The notes: generated from the sequence alone by a model not told the origin. Shown: positions 1 to 6,694, numbered from the stretch's first letter. The stretch is 9,224 nucleotides of DNA from JBBKWQ01 sp037969115 (GCA_037969115.1 JBBKWQ010000004.1:1-9224); one strand, 5' to 3'. Translations and numbers: made by a program.

Positions 1-182
1 ATACCCAACTGCTGCGCAACTCGGCGGGCGTCGTCGACATCACTCACACTGCAACAGCCGGTGTCGCTCTCGCCACCCCACAACCGCATCGTCACGCCGA
101 CCACGTCATGGCCGGCTTCGAGCAACCGCAGACCCGCCACCGACGAATCAACACCGCCGCTCATCGCGAGCATCACCTTCAT
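1..182 (-). CDS. mnmA: tRNA-specific 2-thiouridylase MnmA, N-terminal part (cut by window edge)
   Basis: MnmA activates uridine 34 of certain tRNAs with ATP and inserts sulfur, giving 2-thiouridine, in the cytoplasm. Only about 60 N-terminal residues are visible; the gene runs off the left edge. They begin MKVMLAMSGGVDSSVAG, which is the PP-loop ATP-binding motif SGGVDSS at residues 8-14. The GCCS-x-x-DV-x-DARRVA block typical of MnmA follows at about residues 42-56. The ATG at 182-180 overlaps the TGA of the upstream cysteine desulfurase as ATGA, which implies one mRNA and translational coupling. The catalytic cysteines lie mostly outside the window and cannot be checked. The family call is firm because both the PP-loop and the CCS-DV-DARR segment match, and because a sulfur donor gene sits next to it. 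Confidence 0.93.
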   Translation of the reverse strand, partial: MKVMLAMSGGVDSSVAGLRLLEAGHDVVGVTMRLWGGESDTGCCSVSDVDDARRVAQQLG

Positions 183-1303
183 CGCCGCAACCTTCGAACG
201 GCATCGGTGATCACATCGACGGCCCGGTCGACATCGGCATCGGTGGTGGTGTGTCCGAGCGACAGACGCAGCGCACCCTGCGCCATCGAGCGGTCGACGC
301 CCATCGCCGCCAAGACGTGCGACGGCTCCATCGCGCCACTTGCGCAGGCCGACGCTGCCGATGCGCAGACGTCCGCCTCATCGAGCAGATACAACAACGC
401 CTCGCTCTCGATGCCACCCACGCACAGGTGCGCTGCGCCGGCCACCTTGCGGTCGCGCGGCACCGTCTCGACGATGTGGTCGAGACCGCCGACGATGTCA
501 TCGACGAGCCGATCGCGCAGCGCTGCGAGCCGCACGTTCTCGTCGTTGCGCTCGTCGTCGGTCTCGGCGAGTGCCTCGGCCAGCGCGACGATGCCGGCGA
601 CGTTGTGGGTGCCACTCCGGCGATCGCGTTCTTGACCGCCACCGAGGATGGTCGGTGCCACGTTCACGCCATGCCTGATCGTGAGCACACCCACGCCCTT
701 CGGGCCGCCGAACTTGTGCGCGCTGAGCGACATCATGTCGACCAACGGGGTGACGTCGCGTAGATCGATCCAGCAGGCGGCCTGTACCGCGTCTGTGTGC
801 AGCAGCGCTCGAGGAGCGCGCTCGCGAACGAGCTCGGACACACCCCGAAGATCGGAGATCGAGCCGACTTCGTTGTTCACGGCCATGACGCTGACCACGG
901 TGGTGCTCTCGTCGAGCGATTCGGCGAGCTGGTCGAGATCGATGCACGCGGCCGAGTCGACACTGACCACACGGCCACCGTCACGCTCGACCGACGCGAG
1001 CACAGCGTGGTGCTCGGCTGCCGAACACACGGCAACGCCTCCGCGCGTCTGCACCGCCCCGCGGATCGCGGTGTTGTCGGCCTCGGTGCCACACCCGGTG
1101 AACACCACCTCGCCGGCCTGAAGGCCCACAGCATCGGCAACTCGGTCGCGGGCCTCGTCGACTGCCAACCGTGCATCGCGAGCGAACCGATGCGAACCAC
1201 TCGGGTTCGCATAACGCTCGGCGAAGAAGGGCATCATCGCATCGATGGCTCGCTGCCGCATCGGTGTGGTCGCCGCGTGGTCGAGGTAGGTGAGCGCGGG
1301 CAT
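179..1303 (-). CDS. Cysteine desulfurase (NifS/IscS class V aminotransferase family)
   Basis: This PLP enzyme takes sulfur from L-cysteine as an enzyme-bound persulfide and passes it to an acceptor. The 374 residues are close to the family's usual length. The start YLDHAATTP is the classical N-terminus. PLP-site residues are visible: H98 in AEHHAVL, N144 in VNNEVG, D171 in HTDAVQ, and the Schiff-base lysine K197 in SAHKFGGPKG. The sulfur-carrying cysteine is C320 in SACASGAMEPSHV, and RSGTHN lies at 229-234. One oddity is that the usual TSGGTE phosphate-binding turn reads TGCGTE (69-74), placing a cysteine beside the cofactor site. Its stop overlaps the mnmA start by 4 bp, so the likely acceptor is MnmA, as for the dedicated desulfurase YrvO of Bacillus subtilis. 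A general iron-sulfur role (IscS-like) cannot be excluded. The ATG at 1303 is preceded by no clear ribosome-binding site but by a -10-like box. Confidence 0.95.
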   Translation of the reverse strand: MPALTYLDHAATTPMRQRAIDAMMPFFAERYANPSGSHRFARDARLAVDEARDRVADAVGLQAGEVVFTGCGTEADNTAIRGAVQTRGGVAVCSAAEHHAVLASVERDGGRVVSVDSAACIDLDQLAESLDESTTVVSVMAVNNEVGSISDLRGVSELVRERAPRALLHTDAVQAACWIDLRDVTPLVDMMSLSAHKFGGPKGVGVLTIRHGVNVAPTILGGGQERDRRSGTHNVAGIVALAEALAETDDERNDENVRLAALRDRLVDDIVGGLDHIVETVPRDRKVAGAAHLCVGGIESEALLYLLDEADVCASAASACASGAMEPSHVLAAMGVDRSMAQGALRLSLGHTTTDADVDRAVDVITDAVRRLRR

Positions 1304-1309
1304 GCGGAC

Positions 1310-1315
1310 ACGCTA
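1310..1315 (-). promoter_or_regulatory. Candidate leaderless -10 element for the cysteine desulfurase-mnmA operon
   Basis: On the minus strand TAGCGT ends 6 nt before the ATG at 1303. This is the TANNNT pattern at the distance expected when transcription starts on or next to the start codon. No Shine-Dalgarno sequence is seen. I found no good -35 match at 16-18 nt spacing, so the call rests on the box and its position only. Confidence 0.45.
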
Positions 1316-1346
1316 TCGACACCAGCCGAGGGCGTGACCATGGCGC

Positions 1347-1352
1347 TACCGT
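1347..1352 (+). promoter_or_regulatory. Candidate leaderless -10 element for the methyltransferase gene
   Basis: TACCGT is followed by 7 nt and then the ATG at 1360, the classical leaderless spacing in actinobacteria. It shares the 56-bp divergent gap with the box for the cysteine desulfurase. No -35 element or ribosome-binding site stands out. Confidence 0.45.
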
Positions 1353-1359
1353 CGTCGGA

Positions 1360-2100
1360 ATGGAGGGCTACCGACCGGACTCGTACGGCAAGGGGTTCGC
1401 CGACGTCTACGACGACTGGTACCAGGGCGTGTCCGACGTGTCCACCACGGTCGAGGCCATCGCCGAGCTGGCGGCCGGCGGGCCCGTGCTCGAACTCGGT
1501 GTGGGCACGGGTCGGCTCGCAGTTCCGCTGGCAGACCGGGGTTTGGCCGTGACCGGCATCGACGCGAGCGACGACATGCTCGCAAAATTACGCGAACACG
1601 ACCCGGCCGGTGTCGTCACGACGTTGTGCGGTGACATGGTCGACAACCTGCCACCAGGGCCGTTCGCCGTGGCGTTCGTGGCCTACAACACGTTCTTCAA
1701 CCTGCTCACCGCCGAACGACAGGAGGCATGTTTCGCAGCGATCGCTTCCCGACTCGTTCCGGCTGGCCGGTTCGTGATCGAGGCCTTCGTGCCCGATGAC
1801 CCGCCACGTGACGGTTCCGATGTCAGCGTGCGGTCGATGACCGCCGACCAGGTGGTGTTGTCGGTGTCGATCCACGACGCTGACGCGCAGACGGCCGAGG
1901 GTCAGTTCATCGAACTCACCGAGTCCGGCGGTGTGCGCCTCAGGCCCTGGACGATCCGTTATGTGACACCTGAACAACTCGATCTGATGGCGACGCAGGC
2001 TGGTTTCGTGCTCGAGTCCAGGTCGGGCGGATTCGACCGCCAGGACTTCGGTCTCGACAGCGAACGTCACGTCAGCGTGTACCGCCGAGCAGCCATTTGA
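1360..2100 (+). CDS. Class I SAM-dependent methyltransferase, substrate unknown
   Basis: A soluble 246-residue protein with a Rossmann methyltransferase fold. Motif I, which binds SAM, is VLELGVGTGR at 43-52. It is followed by the acidic loop GIDASDDML at 67-74, the GDM turn at 91-93 and the strand AVAFVAYNTFFNLL at 103-116. LVPAGRFVIEAF at 132-143 is the usual post-motif III strand. The N-terminus, YGKGFADVYDDWYQG, resembles the DxYDxxY cap of small-molecule methyltransferases. The C-terminal half (about 150-246) carries an inserted beta-rich region with WTIRYVTPEQLDLMATQAGF, common in the Methyltransf_25 type. The acceptor cannot be read from the sequence. The gene stands alone, divergent from the desulfurase operon, and ends 124 nt before galT. 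It contains a rare TTA leucine codon at 1588-1590. Confidence 0.9.
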   Translation: MEGYRPDSYGKGFADVYDDWYQGVSDVSTTVEAIAELAAGGPVLELGVGTGRLAVPLADRGLAVTGIDASDDMLAKLREHDPAGVVTTLCGDMVDNLPPGPFAVAFVAYNTFFNLLTAERQEACFAAIASRLVPAGRFVIEAFVPDDPPRDGSDVSVRSMTADQVVLSVSIHDADAQTAEGQFIELTESGGVRLRPWTIRYVTPEQLDLMATQAGFVLESRSGGFDRQDFGLDSERHVSVYRRAAI

Positions 2101-2208
2101 CCCCAGGTGCCCCATCAGCCGAGTGCGGGCCACGCTGCCGAATGTGACGTCGGTGTGACAACCGCAGATGTTTCGCGTGAATGTGCACTACGACCCTGCG
2201 GCGCGCTC

Positions 2209-2214
2209 TATCCT
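2209..2214 (+). promoter_or_regulatory. Candidate -10 element upstream of galT
   Basis: TATCCT, a good -10 hexamer in GC-rich DNA, lies 10 nt before the GTG at 2225 and 19 nt before the ATG at 2234. A start near 2221-2225 would give a leaderless or nearly leaderless galT mRNA. It also argues against the in-frame ATG at 2168, which lies upstream of this box. GGGGAT at 2215-2220 could alternatively act as a weak ribosome-binding site. Confidence 0.45.
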
Positions 2215-2224
2215 GGGGATCACT

Positions 2225-3208
2225 GTGAGCCAGATGCGCCTCAATCAACTAACCGGCCGGTGGGTCACGATCGTCGCCGATCGAGCCCAGCGGCCTACCG
2301 ACTTCGCGCCGATGCGATCGGAAATCGAGTCCGATCCCAACCGGCCGTGTCCCTTCTGTCCCGGCAACGAGGAGTCGGCGCCGCCCGCGCTCGAAACCGT
2401 CGGCGAGGGTGGCGAATGGGCCATCCGGGTCTTGCCGAACCTGTACCCGGCGTTCGAGGGTGATGAGGGATTCGCCGTGCGCCATCTCGGCCCCGTTCAC
2501 GTCATGGCCGAGGGCACCGGCATCCACGAGGTGTTCGTCTACAGCCCCGACCACAACAGTGGCATCGCGCAGCTCGACGACTTCTCGGCACACGCGTTCA
2601 TGCACGCTCTGAAGCGACGATTCGACCAGCACGCGCATACGCCACACGTGCGGTACACGCAAGCCATCGTCAACCACGGACGCGAGGCCGGCGCATCGCT
2701 GGCACATCCCCACGGCCAGCTGCTCGGACTCCCGTTCGTGCCCGGCGAAGTACTCGACGAGGAGCGCGCATTCGCACGCTTCGCAGGCGGCTGCGTGTTG
2801 TGCACCACCATCGAGGCCGAGCTGTCGGCCGACGAGCGCATCGTGTTCGCCACCGACGACGTCGTCGTGCTCTGCCCCTACTGGAGCGGTTCACCGTACG
2901 AGATGCTCATCATTCCTCGCCAACACGACCTGCACCTCCAGGACTCCGACGAGAACACGCTCGAGGCCGTCGGTCGGGCGCTCCGCGATGCCACAGCGCA
3001 CCTCGCCGAAGTCATCGGCGACATGAGCTACAACGTCGGTTTCCACACGGCCCCGCACCACCACTCGGGCGAGTACCACTGGCACATCCACATCTGGCCC
3101 AACATCTCGACGCTCGCCGGCTTCGAGCGGGGCACCGGCGTGATGATCAACATCGTGCCGCCGGAAGATGCCGCCACTGCGCTCCGAGGGGTGGCCACTC
3201 ACGCCTGA
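2225..3208 (+). CDS. galT: Galactose-1-phosphate uridylyltransferase family protein (GalT)
   Basis: GalT moves UMP between UDP-glucose and galactose-1-phosphate through a uridylyl-histidine intermediate (Leloir pathway). The product has 327 residues with two HIT-type domains. In the first, the zinc ligands of the family are present: C42 and C45 in CPFCPGNE, H110 in SPDH, and H161 in HPHGQ (161-165). H163 is the nucleophile and Q165 the conserved glutamine. NLYPAFEG (72-79) and the VNHGREAGASL loop (149-159) are family signatures. The second domain carries an extra CxxC pair at 190/193 and the metal-binding-like HWHIHIWPN at 285-293. I chose GTG 2225 because the family consensus starts near MRLNQLTGRW and because of the -10 box just upstream; ATG 2234 is an equal alternative. 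A related activity, such as ADP-glucose phosphorylase within the same family, cannot be ruled out. Confidence 0.88.
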   Translation: MSQMRLNQLTGRWVTIVADRAQRPTDFAPMRSEIESDPNRPCPFCPGNEESAPPALETVGEGGEWAIRVLPNLYPAFEGDEGFAVRHLGPVHVMAEGTGIHEVFVYSPDHNSGIAQLDDFSAHAFMHALKRRFDQHAHTPHVRYTQAIVNHGREAGASLAHPHGQLLGLPFVPGEVLDEERAFARFAGGCVLCTTIEAELSADERIVFATDDVVVLCPYWSGSPYEMLIIPRQHDLHLQDSDENTLEAVGRALRDATAHLAEVIGDMSYNVGFHTAPHHHSGEYHWHIHIWPNISTLAGFERGTGVMINIVPPEDAATALRGVATHA

Positions 3209-3228
3209 GGCGTGAGACCACACCGTTC

Positions 3229-3681
3229 ATGGTTCGCATCCAGGTCGCGATCGAGCTCGCCGCAACTCCCGGTCGCGTCTGGGAAGTGCTCGAGCCGATC
3301 GAGCGGCATGTCGACTGGATGGCTGACGCCGTCGCGATCCGCTTCGTATCCGATCAGCATCGAGGTGTCGGCACCCGATTCCTCTGCGACACCAAGGTCG
3401 GCCCGATCACGCTGACGGACCACATGGAGGTCACCGAGTGGGAGCCTGGCGACTCAATGGGCGTGAAGCACACCGGAGTCGTCACCGGCAGCGGCGTGTT
3501 CGCGCTGACTCCCATCGACCTCGGTCGTCGCACACGGTTCACGTGGACCGAGGACCTTTCGTTCCCCTGGTTCCTCGGTGCACGCATCGGCGAGGTCATC
3601 GGCGGCCAGGTCGTGATGAAGGCGATCTGGCGACGCAATCTCCGCAAGCTCAAGACCGTCGTCGAAGGCGCCGATCGGTGA
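3229..3681 (+). CDS. SRPBCC-family (polyketide cyclase/START-like) ligand-binding protein
   Basis: A 150-residue protein with the SRPBCC pattern. The first strand, VRIQVAIELAATPGRVWEVLEPIERHVDWM (2-31), matches the common beginning 'i-aspp-vW-vl-d-e-hpeWm'. A run of antiparallel strands follows: VGTRFLCDTKVGPITLTDHMEVTEWEPG, then GVVTGSGVFALTPI, then RTRFTWTEDLSFPW. A long C-terminal helix (about 115-145, ending WRRNLRKLKTVVEG) would close the hydrophobic cavity. No signal peptide or membrane segment is visible. Such proteins bind lipids or other hydrophobic ligands, or act as cyclases; the ligand here is unknown. ATG 3229 lies 20 nt after the galT stop, so the two are probably cotranscribed. 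No functional link to galactose metabolism is evident, and the co-location may only reflect packing. Confidence 0.8.
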   Translation: MVRIQVAIELAATPGRVWEVLEPIERHVDWMADAVAIRFVSDQHRGVGTRFLCDTKVGPITLTDHMEVTEWEPGDSMGVKHTGVVTGSGVFALTPIDLGRRTRFTWTEDLSFPWFLGARIGEVIGGQVVMKAIWRRNLRKLKTVVEGADR

Positions 3682-3694
3682 ACGCCGACCGATC
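3673..3694 (+). terminator. Candidate stem-loop at the end of the galT-SRPBCC unit
   Basis: GATCGGT (3673-3679) and ACCGATC (3688-3694) form a perfect 7-bp stem with an 8-nt loop, overlapping the stop codon of the SRPBCC gene. No T-tract follows, so an intrinsic terminator is uncertain. The convergent position, facing the end of azlD, supports some role in ending transcription. Confidence 0.3.
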
Positions 3695-3745
3695 CGGATG
3701 CGCTGTGGAGTGCATTCAGTACCGCTGACGTCATCCGGTCACGGC

Positions 3746-3762
3746 CGCCGTTCTGATCGGCG
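3746..3762 (-). terminator. Weak stem-loop just after azlD
   Basis: CGCCG (3746-3750) and CGGCG (3758-3762) can pair across a 7-nt loop directly downstream of the azlD stop at 3764. A second short hairpin, GCGCTC/GAGCGC with a 4-nt loop, lies at 3769-3784 inside the last azlD codons. There is no T-tract. These could serve as a weak or Rho-assisted end point, but short GC hairpins are frequent in such DNA. Confidence 0.2.
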
Positions 3763-3763
3763 T

Positions 3764-4063
3764 TCAGAGCGCTCGGACGAGCGCCGTCACGACTGCACCG
3801 AGAACGATCACGACGATCAGCGGGGCACGCCGCCAGGCGGCAAACGCAGCGACACCGACACCCGCGGCCCGGGCATCGAGGACCAGATCCTGGCCGATCG
3901 AGAACGTGTCCTTCACGACCAGGGCCGCGATCAGAGCTGCCGGGATGAGGGCGAGACATCGATCGAGCACCGGTGGCAACGAACGATTCCCGATGCCGAC
4001 CAACCCGATCGCCTTGCACGCATAGGCGCCGGCTGCGAGCAGCAGGACGAGGGTCCAGGTCAC
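3764..4063 (-). CDS. azlD: AzlD-type small membrane subunit of a branched-chain amino acid exporter
   Basis: A 99-residue, very hydrophobic protein with about three to four membrane segments: roughly residues 1-20, 36-51, 64-77 and 81-97. The motif GNRSLPPVLDRCLALIPAALIAALVV (25-50) matches the AzlD consensus, in which a short R-x-(L/V)-P stretch is followed by a hydrophobic helix. AzlD works with AzlC in the inner membrane to export branched-chain amino acids and analogues such as azaleucine. The start is GTG at 4063-4061, overlapping the azlC stop (TGA 4062-4060) as GTGA, which indicates translational coupling. An upstream extension in this frame would run antiparallel-coded sequence through azlC and has no AzlD homology, so the short form is preferred. 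Substrate specificity cannot be read from the sequence. Confidence 0.88.
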   Translation of the reverse strand: MTWTLVLLLAAGAYACKAIGLVGIGNRSLPPVLDRCLALIPAALIAALVVKDTFSIGQDLVLDARAAGVGVAAFAAWRRAPLIVVIVLGAVVTALVRAL

Positions 4064-4734
4064 GGTTCGCGGACCCCGACGAGTACACCGACCGACGCAA
4101 ACAGGATCGGCACGCCGATCGGAACGAACGGGATCAGAACCAGACAGACCGTTGCACCGATCAGGGCTGCGAGCTGACCCGATCGATGCCGGAGGTGCGG
4201 TGCCACCATCGCGACGAAACCGGCGGGGAACGCCGCGTCGAGCCCGAACGTCTCGGTGTTGATGGCAGAACCGAAGAGCGCGCCGATGAGCGTGCCCACG
4301 TTCCAGAACAGGTACACGGCCAGACCGGTGATCCAGAAGGCGACGCGACGAGCCCTCGGGTCTGACTGAGCCGTCGACATCGCCGTCGACTCGTCGATCG
4401 TCAACTGCGCGGCGAGCAATCGTCGGGCGACGGAGCCATCCAGATGCCTCGACATCGTAAGCCCGTACACGCCGTTCCGGGCTGCCAGGATCAGCGCCCC
4501 TCCGAGCGCAGAGGCCGTGGACCCGCCCGATGCCACCACGCTCACCGCACTGAACTGTGATGCACCGGTGAACACCAGCAGAGACATGACGCACGCCTGG
4601 ACCACCGAACCGCCCGCAGCGACCGCACCGACGCCGAACGCGACGCCGAACACACCGACCGCCACTCCGAGTGTGACGCTTGCGGCCACGACCGGACGCG
4701 CGGTGGGATCACGGATCAGCGACCAACCGGTCAT
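4060..4734 (-). CDS. azlC: AzlC family branched-chain amino acid exporter, large subunit
   Basis: A 224-residue inner-membrane protein forming the larger half of the AzlCD exporter. About six to seven hydrophobic segments are visible, for example 13-38, 45-69, 76-92, 132-154, 168-180, 187-203 and 205-221. The family's signature follows TM2: VFTGASQFSAVSVVASG (54-70), then ALILAARNGVYGL (80-92). LTIDESTAMS (111-120) matches the conserved TDE loop, and GLDAAFPAGFVAMVAP (164-179) is the usual late signature. I start at ATG 4734 (MTGWSLIRDP) because the open frame upstream reads back through glgB with arginine-rich, non-homologous sequence. The start lies 10 nt after the glgB stop and no separate promoter is visible, so it is probably expressed from the glgB promoter, an unusual partner for an amino acid exporter. 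Confidence 0.92.
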   Translation of the reverse strand: MTGWSLIRDPTARPVVAASVTLGVAVGVFGVAFGVGAVAAGGSVVQACVMSLLVFTGASQFSAVSVVASGGSTASALGGALILAARNGVYGLTMSRHLDGSVARRLLAAQLTIDESTAMSTAQSDPRARRVAFWITGLAVYLFWNVGTLIGALFGSAINTETFGLDAAFPAGFVAMVAPHLRHRSGQLAALIGATVCLVLIPFVPIGVPILFASVGVLVGVREP

Positions 4735-4744
4735 CGGCGGGCGA

Positions 4745-6688
4745 TCAGTCGACGACTGGAGGTGCCAGCGGCTCGGGCGTCGCCGATGGTGCTTCGGGCG
4801 CTGGACCAGGGCTCTGTGCGCCCAGCCACACCATCGCGAGCGGTGGTACATCGAACTGCACCGATGACGTCTGGCCGTGGGCCGCGATGTCGTCGGAGGC
4901 CACGATCACCGATTCGGTTCCACGCGTACCGCTCCCCGAGAATGCCGTGGCGTCGGTGTCGAGCAACACCTCCCAGTCGCCACCCCACGGCACACCGACC
5001 CGGTACGCGTACTGCGGAACCGGAGTGAAGTTGGCGACGCAGACCACCGCCGTTCGACCATCGACGTCCCAACGCAGGAACGAAAACGTGCTGTTCTTCG
5101 CGTCATCACCGGCCAACCATTGGAAACCTTCGGGATCGCGGTCGCGCACCCACAGCGCGGGGTGATCGTCGGTCGTCTCGTTCAACCGGCGAATCAACTC
5201 GGTCATGCCTCGGTGAGGACCGTGCTCACCCAAATGCCAGGGCACCTCGCCGCCCTCGTTCCATTCCGACCACGGCGCCAGCTCGCAACCCATGAACAAC
5301 AGCGGCGGGCCGGGCACCGACCACTGCCACGCGTAGAGCAACCGAAGGTTGGCGAACTTCTGCCAATCGTCGCCCGACATCTTCGCCAGCAGGCTTCCCT
5401 TGCCGTGCACCACCTCGTCGTGACTGAGCGGCAAGAGGAAGCGCTCTTGGAACGCGTAGAGCATCGTGAACGACAGATCGTCGTGGTGGTACTTGCGATG
5501 TACAGGCTCGCGCTCGAGGTACTGCAACGTGTCGTGCATCCACCCCATGTTCCATTTGAAATTGAACCCGAGGCCGCCCTCGGAGACCGGACCACTCACC
5601 TTCGGCCAGGCCGTACTCTCTTCGGCGATCATCATCGTGTCGGGGTGATACTCGGCCACGACGGAGTTCACTTCCTGCAGGAACGACACCGCCGTCAGGT
5701 TCTCGCGCCCACCGAACTCGTTCGGGATCCACTGGCCCTCGTCGCGCGAGTAGTCGAGATACAGCATCGAAGCGACCGCGTCGACGCGGAGACCATCGAT
5801 GTGGAACTCCTCGAGCCAGTACAACGCGTTGGCGACCAGGAAGTTGCGCACCTCGGTTCGTCCGAAGTTGAAGACGTACGTTCCCCAGTCGGGATGCTCA
5901 CCCAACCGTGGATCGTCGTGTTCGTAGAGCGCCGTCCCGTCGAAGCGTCCGAGGCTGAACGCGTCCTTCGGGAAATGTGCCGGTACCCAGTCGACGAGAA
6001 CGCCGATGCCACGCCGATGCATCGAATCGACGAAGCGACGCAACGCGTCCGGATCGCCGAGACGAGCGGTCGGCGCGTAATAGCTGCTGACCTGATAACC
6101 CCACGAGCCGCCAAACGGATGCTCGGCAATAGGAAGCAGTTCGATGTGTGTGAAGCCGAGATCAACGACGTGATCACCGAGCTGGTCGGCGAGATCGTCC
6201 CAGGTGTCGACGCCGTTCCGCCATGACATCGCATGCACTTCGTACACGCGCATCGATCGCTCGCCGGCGACGAAATCGGCTCGGGTCGACAACCAGGAGT
6301 CGTCGCCCCACACGAACTCGGAGATCTCGGGGATCACGCTGGCCGTGAGTGGATGGAGCTCCGTCTGCCGAGCCATCGGATCGGCCTTTTCGAGCACGAT
6401 GCCCGAGGCGGTTCGAACACGAAACTTGTATCGTTCGCCCGACTTCGCCTCGGGGAGAACGATCGACCAGATGCCCGACATCGCGTTGGGCTGCATCGGT
6501 GCCTCGTGCCAACCGCTGAAATCGCCCACCACCGAGACAGCCGTCGCGTCTGGTGCCCAGACGCCGAACCGGATGCCCCCGTCAGTGTGTTGCGGACCGA
6601 GCAACTCCCACAGCCGCCGATGGGACCCCTCGCTGAACAGATGGAGGTCGAGGTCACCGATCCCGGGTGTGATCAAATGGTCGGTCAT
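4745..6688 (-). CDS. glgB: 1,4-alpha-glucan (glycogen) branching enzyme, GH13
   Basis: GlgB cuts an alpha-1,4-glucan chain and rejoins it as an alpha-1,6 branch, in the cytoplasm. The 647-residue protein has an N-terminal CBM48 beta-sandwich (about 38-130, with RFGVWAPDATAVSVVGDFSGW) and a central (beta/alpha)8 barrel (about 145-500). The C-terminal beta domain covers about 530-622. GH13 motifs are complete: DWVPAHFP (233-240), GLRVDAVASMLY (299-310, nucleophile D303), MMIAEEST (352-359, acid/base E356) and LSHDEVVHGKGSL (421-433, D424). It lacks the extra N-terminal domain (N1) of the 728-residue E. coli enzyme. Residues 625-645 form a proline/alanine-rich tail of unknown role. ATG 6688 is chosen because the open frame upstream runs antisense to the glucosyltransferase gene and CBM48 follows this start naturally. 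It is divergent from a GT4 glucan synthase, and azlC follows after 10 nt. Confidence 0.96.
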   Translation of the reverse strand: MTDHLITPGIGDLDLHLFSEGSHRRLWELLGPQHTDGGIRFGVWAPDATAVSVVGDFSGWHEAPMQPNAMSGIWSIVLPEAKSGERYKFRVRTASGIVLEKADPMARQTELHPLTASVIPEISEFVWGDDSWLSTRADFVAGERSMRVYEVHAMSWRNGVDTWDDLADQLGDHVVDLGFTHIELLPIAEHPFGGSWGYQVSSYYAPTARLGDPDALRRFVDSMHRRGIGVLVDWVPAHFPKDAFSLGRFDGTALYEHDDPRLGEHPDWGTYVFNFGRTEVRNFLVANALYWLEEFHIDGLRVDAVASMLYLDYSRDEGQWIPNEFGGRENLTAVSFLQEVNSVVAEYHPDTMMIAEESTAWPKVSGPVSEGGLGFNFKWNMGWMHDTLQYLEREPVHRKYHHDDLSFTMLYAFQERFLLPLSHDEVVHGKGSLLAKMSGDDWQKFANLRLLYAWQWSVPGPPLLFMGCELAPWSEWNEGGEVPWHLGEHGPHRGMTELIRRLNETTDDHPALWVRDRDPEGFQWLAGDDAKNSTFSFLRWDVDGRTAVVCVANFTPVPQYAYRVGVPWGGDWEVLLDTDATAFSGSGTRGTESVIVASDDIAAHGQTSSVQFDVPPLAMVWLGAQSPGPAPEAPSATPEPLAPPVVD

Positions 6689-6694
6689 CGCTCC

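Noticed and set aside
797..1552. A 251-codon plus-strand open frame opposite the cysteine desulfurase
   Set aside because: It is antisense to a complete desulfurase and overlaps the methyltransferase start. The product looks like mirror-frame sequence without a domain.
2168..2224. Earlier ATG start for galT adding 19 residues
   Set aside because: The added residues (MFRVNVHYDPAARSILGIT) do not fit the family N-terminus, and the TATCCT -10 candidate lies inside this stretch. It remains possible if transcription starts further upstream.
2800..3228. Upstream extension of the SRPBCC frame into galT
   Set aside because: The translation is His/Arg-rich and is a frame shadow of galT. The SRPBCC domain starts cleanly at MVRIQVAIE at 3229.
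4064..4594. Upstream extension of the azlD frame through azlC
   Set aside because: It is an out-of-frame reading of azlC. The AzlD-like part begins at GTG 4063, with a GTGA overlap.
4877..6226. A 449-codon open frame on the plus strand
   Set aside because: It lies wholly antisense to glgB, whose GH13 motifs are complete. The translation is rich in Arg, His and Val with no recognisable domain, typical of a mirror frame in GC-rich coding DNA.
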